A stretch of DNA of 43,458 nt from Acetobacter indonesiensis (GCF_000963945.1 NZ_BAMW01000003.1:1-43458); one strand, 5' to 3'; positions 17,256 through 26,464 are shown, numbered from the stretch's first letter. The notes: generated by a model from the letters alone, not told the origin. Translations and numbers: made by a program.

Positions 17256-18776
17256 ATGACATCCTCGCGCGTAACCAATCCGTTATTTGTCCTTCTGGCG
17301 GCTTCAACTGGCTGTGCCATGACTGTGCTTGATACCAATGTGGTGGCAATCATCCTGCCAACCATCGCTCGCGAGTTTCGTGCAAGTTTCGCGGATATTG
17401 AATGGGTTATCAGCACATATGTTCTGTGCTTCGCATCTCTCCTGTTGCCCGCTGGAGCCATTGCAGATCGGTATGGACGCCGTCGCATCTATCTGATTGG
17501 AATTACGACATTTGCCCTTACCTCGTTGTTTTGCGGAGCCGCCCCGTCTGCCACAGCACTATATCTGGCCCGTGCTTTACAGGGCGTAAGTGCTGCGTTT
17601 TTGTTAGCACCTGCTTTGGCGATCATCGGGCATACTTTTCATAATCCAGATGAACGGAACCGCGCATGGGCCATTTGGGGAAGTATCATGGGCCTTACCA
17701 TGGTTCTTGCTCCTATTATTGGTGGTATTATTGCCTATGCGCTCGGTTGGCGGTGGGCGTTTTATATCAATATTCCAATCTGCGTCCTACTTGCTGGCGC
17801 AGTCTTTATTCTGGTCAAAGAATCACGTGATACTGATGCCCGAAGACTGGATCCGGCCGGGATTATATTTTTTGCTGCATTCATGCTCGGTCTGACGTGG
17901 GGAATGATTAACGGTCAGGCAAGCGGCTGGACCTCATGGAACGCCCTGAATGGTTTTATTGGAGGAAGTATCTCCTTAGGCATTTTCATAGCATCTGAAC
18001 GTGCCCAATCACGTCCGATGTTAGATCTTGGCCTATTCTCCAATCCCCGTTTTCTGGGAGCTGTCTGGGCGATGTTTGCTTATGCAGCATCCGCTCAGGT
18101 TATGGCCTCGATGCTTCCGCTATTTCTCCAAAACGGCTTAGGCCGCTCAGCACTTCAGGCCGGCTTCGCCATGTTGCCTTTTGCCCTGGCAATGTTGATT
18201 TTCCCACATATTGGACGTCTTCTGGAACGCCATATCTCTTCGAGCGGTATTCTAGCCGGTGGTCTGTCATGCGTCGCCATTGGCAATGGAATAACAGCAT
18301 GGGGAGCATATGTCGGATCATGGATCATTGTTATGGCTGGCATGGTCGTCATTGGAAGTGGGGGCGGCCTTCTCAATGGGGAAACACAAAAAGCTATCAT
18401 GAGTGTTGTGCCAAAAGAACGATCTGGCATGGCGTCAGGGATCAGTACGACATCACGATTTTCCGGGATTTTGCTTGGTTTTGCCATGCTTAGCGGCATA
18501 CTCGCAACAATGGTAAGGAAATGGGTTGCCGCCTTTGGATGTGGCACTGGTTGCCATCATCCATCAGACTTCGCCGATGCCATCGTTGCCGGTGATCTAC
18601 CCAGTGCTATTTCCGGTTTAGAGGGTTCCAGTCAAGAAATCGCCATTCAGCATGCACATCACGCTTTCTCTTATGGTTTTGCCGTAGCACTTCTTGTGGC
18701 ATCAATTTTCGCATTAGGATCATCAATTATTGTCTTTACACTGATGCAGTCAAAGATGAAACAGAATATAACCTGA
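17256..18776 (+). CDS. MFS drug/metabolite exporter, DHA2 family (14 TM)
   Basis: The protein of about 506 residues is a full-length major facilitator of the EmrB/QacA (DHA2) group, which exports toxic compounds with proton antiport. Motif C-like and motif D1 features occur near the start (VLDTNVVAIILPTIAREF). Motif A is GAIADRYGRRRIYLIG near residues 68-83, and hydrophobic helices repeat to the end. I start at the ATG at 17256, which has GTGAGG 7 nt upstream. It is divergent from the LysR gene and likely under its control. The substrate is unknown. Confidence 0.9.
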   Translation: MTSSRVTNPLFVLLAASTGCAMTVLDTNVVAIILPTIAREFRASFADIEWVISTYVLCFASLLLPAGAIADRYGRRRIYLIGITTFALTSLFCGAAPSATALYLARALQGVSAAFLLAPALAIIGHTFHNPDERNRAWAIWGSIMGLTMVLAPIIGGIIAYALGWRWAFYINIPICVLLAGAVFILVKESRDTDARRLDPAGIIFFAAFMLGLTWGMINGQASGWTSWNALNGFIGGSISLGIFIASERAQSRPMLDLGLFSNPRFLGAVWAMFAYAASAQVMASMLPLFLQNGLGRSALQAGFAMLPFALAMLIFPHIGRLLERHISSSGILAGGLSCVAIGNGITAWGAYVGSWIIVMAGMVVIGSGGGLLNGETQKAIMSVVPKERSGMASGISTTSRFSGILLGFAMLSGILATMVRKWVAAFGCGTGCHHPSDFADAIVAGDLPSAISGLEGSSQEIAIQHAHHAFSYGFAVALLVASIFALGSSIIVFTLMQSKMKQNIT

Positions 18777-18827
18777 GTAAATAATAAATACTCAATGTGT
18801 AATGATAGATATTTTGCAGATTCTCTA

Positions 18828-18981
18828 GAGCGTTTCGTCAGTTGGTACATGGCTGAGTAACGCTTGTACTCCCACTTGACCTCTGGTCTTTCCTCCCTGT
18901 TTTTGGGGATCGGGAGAGATGGGAATGCGATGATATGGTTTGAATGAGAGCCAGTAAGATCGGATAACTGACGACACGCTC
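18828..18981. mobile_element. MITE-like element with terminal inverted repeats
   Basis: A 154-bp segment without a gene starts GAGCGTTTCGTCAGTT and ends with the near reverse complement AACTGACGACACGCTC (one mismatch). It is flanked by TA on both sides, as after a TA duplication. This is the form of a miniature inverted-repeat element mobilised by an IS630- or IS5-type transposase. The IS481-family element lies immediately beside its right end. Confidence 0.65.
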
Positions 18982-19940
18982 TAGGTGTTTAGTCCCGGGG
19001 TTTGATGGGTTGGATTAATGATGAATCTTTCTGGCTCTGAAGTCCATATTTTGCAGACATATTCGTAAGGTGTGAGGCCACTGAGGGTCTTGAGCCTGCG
19101 GGCGAAATTATAGGCTGCCATGAAGTCATTGAGGTGTGTCCTCAACTGCTCATGACTATCGTAATGGAAGCGTTTGACGGTTGCTTCCTTGATCGTCCGG
19201 TTCATCCGCTCAACCTGACCATTGGTCCAGGGATGATTGGGTTTCGTCAGACGATGTTCGATCTCGCGAGCTTCGCAGATCATGTCGAAGCGCATGGGGC
19301 GAGACCAGGCCGTATTGCGGTTACGGGGCTGATCCGCGAACTGGATGCCGTTATCGGTCAGAATGGTGTGGATCCGATAAGGAATGATGCTCAGGAGATA
19401 TTCGAGGAATTCCCAGGCGGTCTTCCGATCAGCTTTCTCAACCAGTTGTGTGACAGCGAATTTGCTTGTCCGGTCGATGGCGACGAAGAGATACAGCTTG
19501 CCTTCAGCAGTTTGGACCTCGGCAATATCGATGTGAAAAAAGCCTATGGGATAGCGTTTGAAGCGCTGGCGTTTGGGCTTGTCTCCCTCGATATCCGGAA
19601 GCCGGGATATCCCGTGGCGCTGAAGGCAGCGATGCAGAGCCGAGCGTGTCAGATGAGGGATGCTGGCCTGCAGGGCATAAAGGCAATCATCCAGCGGCAG
19701 CAACGTATGCCGGCGAAACGCCACGATCATCGCTTCGTCCGTCTCGGACAGAACCGTGGATCGCGGCTCTTTGGGGCCTGTCTTCTGATCCTCAACCGTT
19801 TGACGCTTCCGCCATTTTGCAACTGTTTTCGGGTTGATCCCGAACTCCTTGCTCAGCGTCGCGAGCGAAGCTTGCGATCGCTGTATTGCTGCTCGCACGG
19901 CGTGCGTGGTCGTGGCGCTCCCATGACGTATCTGTCCCAT
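18981..19940 (-). CDS. IS481-family transposase
   Basis: The intact 319-residue DDE transposase has an N-terminal HTH (ASLATLSKEFGINPKTVAKWRKR), then an integrase core with D in FFHIDIAEVQ, D in HTILTDNGIQF and E in NGQVERMNRTIKEAT. The start ATG at 19940 follows GGAAGGAAGC. The frame runs through the element's terminal repeat, and its TAG stop is formed by the flanking CTAG target, so the gene ends outside the element proper. No disruption is seen, so it may still be active. Confidence 0.93.
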   Translation of the reverse strand: MGQIRHGSATTTHAVRAAIQRSQASLATLSKEFGINPKTVAKWRKRQTVEDQKTGPKEPRSTVLSETDEAMIVAFRRHTLLPLDDCLYALQASIPHLTRSALHRCLQRHGISRLPDIEGDKPKRQRFKRYPIGFFHIDIAEVQTAEGKLYLFVAIDRTSKFAVTQLVEKADRKTAWEFLEYLLSIIPYRIHTILTDNGIQFADQPRNRNTAWSRPMRFDMICEAREIEHRLTKPNHPWTNGQVERMNRTIKEATVKRFHYDSHEQLRTHLNDFMAAYNFARRLKTLSGLTPYEYVCKIWTSEPERFIINPTHQTPGLNT

Positions 19941-19997
19941 AATGCTTCCTTCCACTCTCGTGAAAATACCACACCATCAAACCACGGGACTAAACAC
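18985..19997 (-). mobile_element. Complete IS481-family insertion sequence with CTAG target repeats
   Basis: The element is 1013 bp. Its ends are GTGTTTAGTCCCGGGGTTTG on the left and, on the minus strand at the right, GTGTTTAGTCCCGTGGTTTG, with one mismatch in 20. It is flanked by CTAG at 18981-18984 and 19998-20001. CTAG is a known preferred IS481 target. One transposase gene fills it. A fragment of a related copy remains at 2695-2747. Confidence 0.88.
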
Positions 19998-20002
19998 CTA
20001 GC

Positions 20003-20464
20003 ATTACCGTCAGACCACTAAAAGGCCTTTCGATTTATAACTCGTTTTCTTACAATCATTCCTCTTATGATCAAAATGTGGCCAGTGGTGGTGTCCTTTA
20101 CCAGACCCAAGGCAAACAGATTCCGAACTACCCACAATTTATGTATAAGGGCAGCATCAGCTACCGTATTGGCAAGCTATCTGCTCACGTTGACGGAAGT
20201 TACCTATCCAACCGCCAACTAACATATACCAATGACCTACACGTTCCGGGGTATTTTCTGGCCAACTTTGGCACCCGCTACGACTTCGGATCCGTTGGCC
20301 CATTAAAAGGATTATCTGCCAGCTTTAATATCTACAATCTGGCCAATAAAACCTACATTGCCACGACCAATGAAGCTGGAAACAATTTTATTAATAACGG
20401 ATTCAATTATTTTCTCATGGGCGCATCCAGACAGTTTTTTGGAACAATTAGCGCAAACTTCTGA
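20003..20464 (+). pseudogene. TonB-dependent receptor, C-terminal remnant
   Basis: About 153 codons from the element boundary to the stop encode the last beta-strands of a TonB-dependent outer-membrane receptor: PLKGLSIYNSFSYNHS, YPQFMYKGSISYRIGKL, VPGYFLANFGTRYDFG, FNIYNLANKTYIAT and a final aromatic strand ending in FGTISANF. The terminal phenylalanine is the outer-membrane assembly signal. The plug and most of the barrel are missing, and the other side of the IS/MITE pair does not carry them, so more DNA was lost than a single insertion explains. Such receptors import siderophores or similar ligands. Confidence 0.88.
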
Positions 20465-20484
20465 GACTTGTGTATCCACAATTT

Positions 20485-20670
20485 CTAACCCATTAAAGGA
20501 CTATTATTAAAATTGTCTAAATTCTCGTTCAAACCTCGCACTAAAAATGCGAGAATGACCAGCGGGTTTTCAACCATCAGACCACGAAACTTCACGTCCG
20601 CACTGCCATCCTCAATCTGTTCACTACCCTCGTAATCCCATGCACCACCCATCAGTGAACTGTGCAACAC
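20485..20670 (-). CDS. Hypothetical 61-residue protein
   Basis: A minus-strand frame encodes MLHSSLMGGAWDYEGSEQIE and then GLMVENPLVILAFLVRGLNEN. The composition is protein-like and acidic at the start, but I do not recognise a family. It lies alone in the 490-bp gap between the receptor remnant and serC, so it may be a fragment. Confidence 0.3.
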   Translation of the reverse strand: MLHSSLMGGAWDYEGSEQIEDGSADVKFRGLMVENPLVILAFLVRGLNENLDNFNNSPLMG

Positions 20671-20908
20671 CTTCTCTATTTAATATGAATAGTATATAAC
20701 CAACACTATTCTAAAAAGAAATCTTATATATTTGTAAAATTCTTTATTTTGAAATCTGTATTGAAAATTTCCTCTAAACATTCACAAAAAACAACACAGA
20801 GGAAATATTTATATGAACAGATCAACAATTAAAGAACCAGTACATTAATGGTTGATTGATCTCTTTTTATAAATCAATTTTGTGATATTGTGTGTTTTTA
20901 GGCGAAGG

Positions 20909-20957
20909 GTTACCTTGCGGGGGTAGATGACAATCATCCTTAGAAGGCACGGTAATG
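20909..20957 (+). promoter_or_regulatory. Structured RNA leader enclosing the serC start codon
   Basis: GTTACCTTGC (20909-20918) can pair with GCACGGTAAT (20947-20956) in 9 of 10 positions. The right strand covers the A and T of the serC ATG. Inside, GATGA (20926-20930) and TCATC (20934-20938) form a second hairpin with loop CAA. The ribosome binding site AGAAGG lies at the edge of the outer stem. This fits a translation-controlling leader. A serC RNA motif is described upstream of serC in Alphaproteobacteria, and this may be an example, though I cannot check its consensus. Confidence 0.55.
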
Positions 20958-22115
20958 CTGAAGCCACTCACAAGACCAAAACAAAAACCTCTCTCTCCTC
21001 ATTTTTCATCAGGCCCTTGTAAAAAACGTCCCGGATGGAGCCTTGCCCAACTTAATAATGCTTTGGTCGGACGTTCGCACCGCTCACAAGCAGGCAAAGC
21101 AAAACTTTTAGAGGTTATCACACTCAGTAAAAAAATTCTGCAAATACCAGAAGACTACAAAGTCGCTATTGTGCCTGGCTCAGATACAGGTGCCATGGAA
21201 ATGGCCATGTGGAGCTTGCTCGGCCCACGAGGCATTGATGTTTTTGCATGGGAAAATTTCAGCCATATATGGCTAACAGATATTGTGCAGGAACTTAAAC
21301 TTGAAAACGTCAGAAAGTTTGTTTCTTATTATGGAACAATACCAGATTTAGAAAAAACCAATCCGGAGCATGACGTGGTGTTTGCCTGGAATGGCACATC
21401 TTCTGGCGTAAGGGTCCCTAATGGCGACTGGATTGATGACAACAGAAAAGGCCTGACACTTTGTGACGCCACATCTGCTGCATTTGCTATGCAACTACCA
21501 TGGAAAAAACTTGATGTTACAACATGGTCTTGGCAAAAAACCTTAGGAGGAGAAGGGGCACACGGCATGATTGCTTTAAGCCCACGCGCCCTTGCCCGCT
21601 TAAGTGATCATATTCCAGCGTGGCCAATGCCAAAACTTTTTCGTATGGTTAATAAAGGTGCGGTAACCGAGACATTATTTGAGGGTGAAACCATAAACAC
21701 CCCCTCGCTCCTAGCCGTAGAAGATGCTCTGGACGGCTTGCATTGGGCAGAACAGATTGGTGGGCTAACCACTTTAATAAAGCGCTGTACCGAAAACCTT
21801 TCTGTATTTACAAAATGGGTTGAAAAAAGCACATGGTGTACTTTTCTAGCTGAAAATGCCAGCATACGCTCAGAAAGCTCTGTCTGCCTGAAAATTACAG
21901 ATCCAGACCTTGACCCAACATTATATCCTGACCTAGCAAAAACCATTGCTAAAAAAATGCAAGACACAAATGTTGCGCTTGATTGTGGCGCTTACCGCAC
22001 GGCACCGCCAGGTTTCCGGTTTTGGTCTGGAGCCACAATAGATAAGCAAGATATTAGCCTCGCCCTTGAATGGCTTGATTATTTTTACTATGAGACTGTT
22101 ACCGACTTAAAATAA
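20955..22115 (+). CDS. serC: Phosphoserine aminotransferase
   Basis: The 386-residue protein is a complete SerC of the alphaproteobacterial type, making 3-phosphoserine from phosphohydroxypyruvate and glutamate with PLP. Recognisable parts are PHFSSGPCKKRPGW at the N-terminus, VPGSDTGAMEMAMW, TLCDATSAAFAM and the PLP lysine in TTWSWQKTLGGEGAHG near residue 199. No serA or serB accompanies it, so it is not in a serine operon. It is convergent with the DUF934/CysI genes across a shared terminator. Its PLP cofactor is a direct target of cyanide, which may explain its place here. The ATG lies within a predicted leader stem. Confidence 0.92.
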   Translation: MLKPLTRPKQKPLSPHFSSGPCKKRPGWSLAQLNNALVGRSHRSQAGKAKLLEVITLSKKILQIPEDYKVAIVPGSDTGAMEMAMWSLLGPRGIDVFAWENFSHIWLTDIVQELKLENVRKFVSYYGTIPDLEKTNPEHDVVFAWNGTSSGVRVPNGDWIDDNRKGLTLCDATSAAFAMQLPWKKLDVTTWSWQKTLGGEGAHGMIALSPRALARLSDHIPAWPMPKLFRMVNKGAVTETLFEGETINTPSLLAVEDALDGLHWAEQIGGLTTLIKRCTENLSVFTKWVEKSTWCTFLAENASIRSESSVCLKITDPDLDPTLYPDLAKTIAKKMQDTNVALDCGAYRTAPPGFRFWSGATIDKQDISLALEWLDYFYYETVTDLK

Positions 22116-22124
22116 CCAAATAAT

Positions 22125-22156
22125 TTTATGAAGGCGTCAAAAAACGCCTTCATAAA
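22125..22156. terminator. Bidirectional terminator between serC and DUF934
   Basis: A perfect 13-bp inverted repeat (TTTATGAAGGCGT / ACGCCTTCATAAA) around CAAAAA lies between the convergent stop codons, with A/T-rich sequence on both sides. It should end transcription in both directions. Confidence 0.75.
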
Positions 22157-22161
22157 CCGAA

Positions 22162-22632
22162 TCATTTTTTCAATAAGCGTATAAGCAAGGGCTGCTTTTT
22201 CTCCACCGTATTGTTTTGTAACATTGCCAACAATTGCTCAGGTGGATGCTCCTTAGGTAATAAAAAAGACGTAAACCCGCATTTCAAGAGTGCAGGAAAC
22301 TGATCTGGAATCAGATGCCCACGTGCCCTGATATCTTGCTGAAAATTGGCTTGCTGACGTAGATTACGCGCCAGAGTAAAACCACGCCCATCTCTAAATT
22401 TTGGGAAATCTATTAATATAACAGATACTAAATGGATATAGGGCAATAACTCGTCTATGACCGTACCTGCTGGAGCGTATAACCCAAGCGGTTGTATCAA
22501 AGACTGTTTTTTGTCCAGTTTTTCCATAACCGAAAGTGACAATATCTGATTTGCCACAACTGGACTGACTAAATCTTCAGGATAACTCCATGTTTCTGGA
22601 ATTTCTTCTGCTGCCTTATTAACAAGTACCAT
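22162..22632 (-). CDS. DUF934 protein, sulfite-reductase partner
   Basis: The product has about 156 residues and matches DUF934, the small protein regularly found with alphaproteobacterial and pseudomonad CysI-type reductases. Typical stretches are VIDELLPYIHLVSVILIDFPKFRDGRGFTLA and FTSFLLPKEHPPEQ. The precise role is unknown. I choose the ATG at 22632, which has GGGAGG 7 nt upstream inside the cysI end, so the two genes overlap by 14 bp and are co-translated. Upstream in-frame starts lie deeper within cysI and are less likely. Confidence 0.88.
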   Translation of the reverse strand: MVLVNKAAEEIPETWSYPEDLVSPVVANQILSLSVMEKLDKKQSLIQPLGLYAPAGTVIDELLPYIHLVSVILIDFPKFRDGRGFTLARNLRQQANFQQDIRARGHLIPDQFPALLKCGFTSFLLPKEHPPEQLLAMLQNNTVEKKQPLLIRLLKK

Positions 22633-24628
22633 AAACTGCCTCCCTAAATATTTTTGCCCCCGTGCGCCTATATGTATCAATAAACAGTTCGTCTTCAAGA
22701 CGGTTGTCAAGATAAGCTTGCACTATAGCATCAACTGCATGCGTAACTTTATCCGCAGCAACTGCGGGCCCAAGAATATTGCCGATTGATGCCTGCTCTG
22801 CCCCTGAGCCGCCCAAGGTTATCTGGTATACTTCCTCACCGTTTCTATCTACGCCCAGCAAACCAATATTGGCAACATGGTGGTGGGCACATGCATTGAT
22901 GCACCCTGAAATATTAAGGTCTAAAAGGCCTATGTTCTGCTGTTTCTTCAGATTTTCAAAATGCTTGGAAATTTTCTGTGCTATAGGAATAGACCTTGCT
23001 GTAGCTAAACTACAATAGTCCATACCGGGGCAGGCAATAATATCTGTAATCAAGCCGACATTTGATGTTGCCAATCCTGCTTCTACAAGCTTGTTCCACA
23101 GAGCAAAAAGGTCATCTTTGCGCACATGCGGGAGCACAATATTTTGCTCGTGCGAAACCCTTATTTCTCCAAACGAGTACTGATCTGCAATATCAGCAAT
23201 TGCATCCATTTCATTTGAGCTGACATCTCCTGAAATACCACCAATTGGCTTGAGCGAGATGACAGCAGAAATATAGCCTAGCATGTAATGTTGATGTGTA
23301 TTACTCGAAACCCAATATGAAAAATCTTTGTTTTCAAAAATATATTTATCTAGAACAAACGATTTTTCAGATAACGTAAGAAATGGTGGTTTACCAAACC
23401 GTCTCTCTACTTCTTGCACAATTTCCGGATCAAGAATGTTATAATCTGCCGGTAGGCTTTCAAACTCTTTCTCAATAAGCGCAATAAAATGTTCAGGTTT
23501 CATTTCGCGTATCAGAATTTTGATACGAGCCTTATAAATATTATCACGCCTGCCTAAGCTATTATAAACACGCAGTATGGATTCAACATACCGCAACAGG
23601 TCTTTAACAGGTAGCCATTCTCTTACTTTAGTACCAATAATAGGAGTACGCCCTAAACCGCCGCCCGCATAAACCTGAAAACCAGGCTCTCCTTTTTCGT
23701 TACGGTGCGCCAAAAGCCCAATATCATGCACACGTACCGCAGCTCTATCTTGGGGGCTCCCTGTTATGGCTATTTTGAACTTGCGTGGTAAATAGGTAAA
23801 TTCCGGATGGTCCGTAGACCATTGCCGCATAATTTCAGCATACAAGCGAGGGTCTATAATTTCTTCTTTAGCAGCCCCTGCAAAATGATCTGTTGTGACG
23901 TTTCTGACGCAATTGCCGCTTGTTTGCGTTGCATGCAAATCTGCTGCCGCAAGAATTGTTAGAATATCTGCGGCATCTTCCAAACGGATCCAATTAAACT
24001 GTATGTTTTGCCTTGTGGTAAAATGGCCGTATCCCCTATCATAATAGCGAGCAATATAGGCAAGTTGGCGCATTTGTGCGGCACTTAGAACACCATATGG
24101 CAATGCTACACGAAACATATAACCATGTAATTGGAGATATAATCCATTCATTAACCGCAGCGGTTTAAACTCATCTTCTGTCAGTTCGCCCGATAGCCTG
24201 CGTGCTATCTGGTCGCGAAAAACCTCGGCGCGGTCGTACAAAAATTGCCGGTCGGACTCATCATAATGGTACATGCCCACAAATGGGGAAAGAGACGTTG
24301 TCGAAGGTGGTAGTGGAAAAGGCGGAACAGCCCATCTATTACCACCAGCCTCAGGGGAGAGATCGGGCCTTACGCTTGGCCCTTCTGCCCTTAATTGTTC
24401 CCGACGCTCTATTAACACGCTGTTATTGCTATATTTTTCAACTTCTACAGCACGGATGTCTACAATGCTTGTATCATCCCGATGTTTGAGAGTTTCTAAA
24501 AATGCCTCACTGTCATTTTGATTATAGGTCTGAGCATGTGCACTGCTTTCTACCCACTGGTCTGTTTTTGATAACCATACGACCACACCATCTTTAAGAC
24601 GGTTTCCTGTTATGAAACGATGAGACAT
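22619..24628 (-). CDS. cysI: DUF2849-CysI fusion: sirohaem sulfite/nitrite reductase
   Basis: The product has about 669 residues, some 110 more than a usual CysI haemoprotein. The N-terminal ~100 residues (MSHRFITGNRLKDGVVVWLS…) match DUF2849, normally a separate small protein next to cysI. The reductase follows, with YGHFTTRQNIQFNWI, SGNCVRNVTTDHFAG and the [4Fe-4S]-sirohaem cysteines in CPGMDYC and SGCINACAHHH. It reduces sulfite to sulfide, or possibly nitrite. The start at 24628 has AAGGAGA 6 nt upstream. It is followed by DUF934 with overlap. No cysH, cysG or cysJ is near, so this is not a standard assimilation operon. Sirohaem enzymes are inhibited by cyanide. Confidence 0.92.
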   Translation of the reverse strand: MSHRFITGNRLKDGVVVWLSKTDQWVESSAHAQTYNQNDSEAFLETLKHRDDTSIVDIRAVEVEKYSNNSVLIERREQLRAEGPSVRPDLSPEAGGNRWAVPPFPLPPSTTSLSPFVGMYHYDESDRQFLYDRAEVFRDQIARRLSGELTEDEFKPLRLMNGLYLQLHGYMFRVALPYGVLSAAQMRQLAYIARYYDRGYGHFTTRQNIQFNWIRLEDAADILTILAAADLHATQTSGNCVRNVTTDHFAGAAKEEIIDPRLYAEIMRQWSTDHPEFTYLPRKFKIAITGSPQDRAAVRVHDIGLLAHRNEKGEPGFQVYAGGGLGRTPIIGTKVREWLPVKDLLRYVESILRVYNSLGRRDNIYKARIKILIREMKPEHFIALIEKEFESLPADYNILDPEIVQEVERRFGKPPFLTLSEKSFVLDKYIFENKDFSYWVSSNTHQHYMLGYISAVISLKPIGGISGDVSSNEMDAIADIADQYSFGEIRVSHEQNIVLPHVRKDDLFALWNKLVEAGLATSNVGLITDIIACPGMDYCSLATARSIPIAQKISKHFENLKKQQNIGLLDLNISGCINACAHHHVANIGLLGVDRNGEEVYQITLGGSGAEQASIGNILGPAVAADKVTHAVDAIVQAYLDNRLEDELFIDTYRRTGAKIFREAVYGTC

Positions 24629-24664
24629 GTTACTTCTCCTTCGCCAACACAAAATATATGAAGA

Positions 24665-25879
24665 TTATTTTTTTGGAATCCAATTGATATTTTTATCAAT
24701 TTTTAAAAATGAATTTATCAGTAAATCCATATCATCTTCGGTGTGGTAGGGGGTTACTGTAACACGCATACGCTCCTGCCCTTTAGGAACTGTGGGGTAG
24801 TTAATGGGCTGAACGTAAATATTGTATTCATCAAGCAATTTATCAGTGAGCTGCCTGCATAAATGAGCGTCACCTACGATAACAGGCAAAATATGGGTCT
24901 CTGTGTCCAACACTGGAATGCCTGCATCTTGCATTTTCTTCTTCAGTATCTTGACATTATAGGCTTGCTTCTCGCGACCTTCTGGATGCTTCCTTATATG
25001 CTTGATGGCTGCCAGCGCACCAGCCGCAACATAAGGCGGAAGCGAGGTAGAAAAAATAAAGCTGCTTGCCAAACTTCTGATCACATCAATGAGCGCTTTG
25101 GGGCCTGTTATATACCCACCCATGACACCAAAAGCTTTTGCGAGAGTACCTTCAATAATTGTTAAGCGATCAGACAACCCATCTCGCTCTGCAATCCCGC
25201 CGCCGTGTGGCCCATACAGGCCAACAGCATGCACTTCATCAAGATAGGTGAGTGCGTTGTATTTATCAGCAACATCACAAATTTCTTTAATGGGTGCTAT
25301 GTCACCGTCCATACTATAGACGCTTTCAAACGCGACAATTTTTGGACGCGCAGGGTCAACCTGCTTCATCAACTCATCTAAATGGGCATAATCATTATGT
25401 CTAAAAATGTATTTTTCAGCACCGGAGCGGCGAATGCCCTCTATCATTGAGTTATGATTAAGAGCATCTGAAAAAATAACACAATCTGGGAAAATATGCC
25501 CGAGTGTGCCAAGTGCTGCCAAATTAGAGATCCAGCCGGAAGTAAAAATCAGACCTGACTCTTTATGATGCAGACTAGCTAACTCACTTTCAAGATCAAC
25601 ATGCTGCTTATTGGTGCCAGAAATATTACGCGTACCCCCCGTGCCTGCACCGCATTGATCTAACGTCTCGTGCATAGCCGTTAAAACAGCAGGGTGCTGC
25701 CCCATACCAAGGTAATCGTTACTGCACCACACAGTTACGGGCTCTTTACTCCCATCAGGTTTATAACGCAGTGCTGTAGGGAAATCTCCTGCAAGCCTTT
25801 CCAGCTCGATAAATGTTCTGTAACGACCATCATTTTTCATTTCAGAAATAAGATGCTCACATTTTTCTGTGAAGTTCAT
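24665..25879 (-). CDS. hemA: 5-aminolevulinate synthase
   Basis: The product has about 404 residues, the usual length for the C4-pathway enzyme that condenses glycine and succinyl-CoA, the first step of haem synthesis. It shows [52 protein letters not shown] and the PLP lysine in [16 protein letters not shown] prefer the ATG at 25879 ([10 protein letters not shown]); an ATG four codons upstream is also possible. It ends 36 bp before the cysI start and is on the same strand, so the two may be co-transcribed. It lies between the oxidase and the sulfite reductase, both haem-type consumers. It is a PLP enzyme and so a cyanide target. Confidence 0.93.
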   Translation of the reverse strand: MNFTEKCEHLISEMKNDGRYRTFIELERLAGDFPTALRYKPDGSKEPVTVWCSNDYLGMGQHPAVLTAMHETLDQCGAGTGGTRNISGTNKQHVDLESELASLHHKESGLIFTSGWISNLAALGTLGHIFPDCVIFSDALNHNSMIEGIRRSGAEKYIFRHNDYAHLDELMKQVDPARPKIVAFESVYSMDGDIAPIKEICDVADKYNALTYLDEVHAVGLYGPHGGGIAERDGLSDRLTIIEGTLAKAFGVMGGYITGPKALIDVIRSLASSFIFSTSLPPYVAAGALAAIKHIRKHPEGREKQAYNVKILKKKMQDAGIPVLDTETHILPVIVGDAHLCRQLTDKLLDEYNIYVQPINYPTVPKGQERMRVTVTPYHTEDDMDLLINSFLKIDKNINWIPKK

Positions 25880-26030
25880 ATACACCACCATCTTGTTAGC
25901 TGGAGAACAGCCAACCCCTACACCCAACCGGTTTCAGACTATTTTATATATTTGTATGCTTTTTATGCATATAATGCAATGAGCTTTGAACAAACTCAAC
26001 TGCATGGCTGACTAACCATTTTAAATGTAA

Positions 26031-26062
26031 AAAACCCTATGACCGTAAGGTCATAGGGTTTT
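26031..26062. terminator. Terminator after cyoABCD
   Basis: A perfect 14-bp stem (AAAACCCTATGACC / GGTCATAGGGTTTT) around GTAA, followed by T or A runs on either side, lies 46 bp after the cyoD stop. It separates the oxidase operon from hemA. Confidence 0.8.
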
Positions 26063-26107
26063 TAAACTACTCAACTCTGTTTTCTGATTTTTTAAAAACC
26101 AGATTTT

Positions 26108-26464
26108 TTACTGATGCAGCATCGCATCCGATGTCGACATGTGCATAGGCATCATGTTGACATTTGCGTTGTGCATAACCCACAGAGACAAGCCAACAAT
26201 TACCACAATAAGCATGACCGTTAAGATCAGATAAACTGTGTTTTCACGGTGTTCTGGGGCAAGGCCAAGGTGCAAAAAGAAGTATAATTGCGCAATAAGC
26301 TGCAACACACCCAGAATAACGACTACTGGCATAATCATATCATGGGGAAGCACACCCCACATAACTGCGCCAAAAGCCAAGATTGTCAGGATGAGAGAAA
26401 GCGCGAACCCAATGACTGAGTTGCTCATGCTGTGTCCATCGTTATGTGCGGTATTTTTTTCCAT
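26108..26464 (-). CDS. cyoD: Ubiquinol oxidase subunit IV
   Basis: The 118-residue membrane protein has three predicted membrane helices (VIGFALSLILTILAFGAVMW, MPVVVILGVLQLIAQLYFFLHL, YLILTVMLIVVIVGLSLWVM) and the CyoD layout. It assists assembly of the oxidase core. Its ATG overlaps the cyoC stop as TAATG, so I choose 26464 over the upstream in-frame start. It is the last gene of the operon, followed by a strong terminator. cyoE (haem O synthase) is absent from this locus. Confidence 0.93.
   Translation of the reverse strand: MEKNTAHNDGHSMSNSVIGFALSLILTILAFGAVMWGVLPHDMIMPVVVILGVLQLIAQLYFFLHLGLAPEHRENTVYLILTVMLIVVIVGLSLWVMHNANVNMMPMHMSTSDAMLHQ

Noticed and set aside
19134..20021. Open frame of 295 codons on the plus strand
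   Set aside because: It is antisense to the intact IS481-family transposase, whose catalytic motifs are clear.
26031..26062. The perfect 14-bp hairpin as an operator for hemA
   Set aside because: Its position just after cyoD and the flanking A and T runs fit a terminator better.
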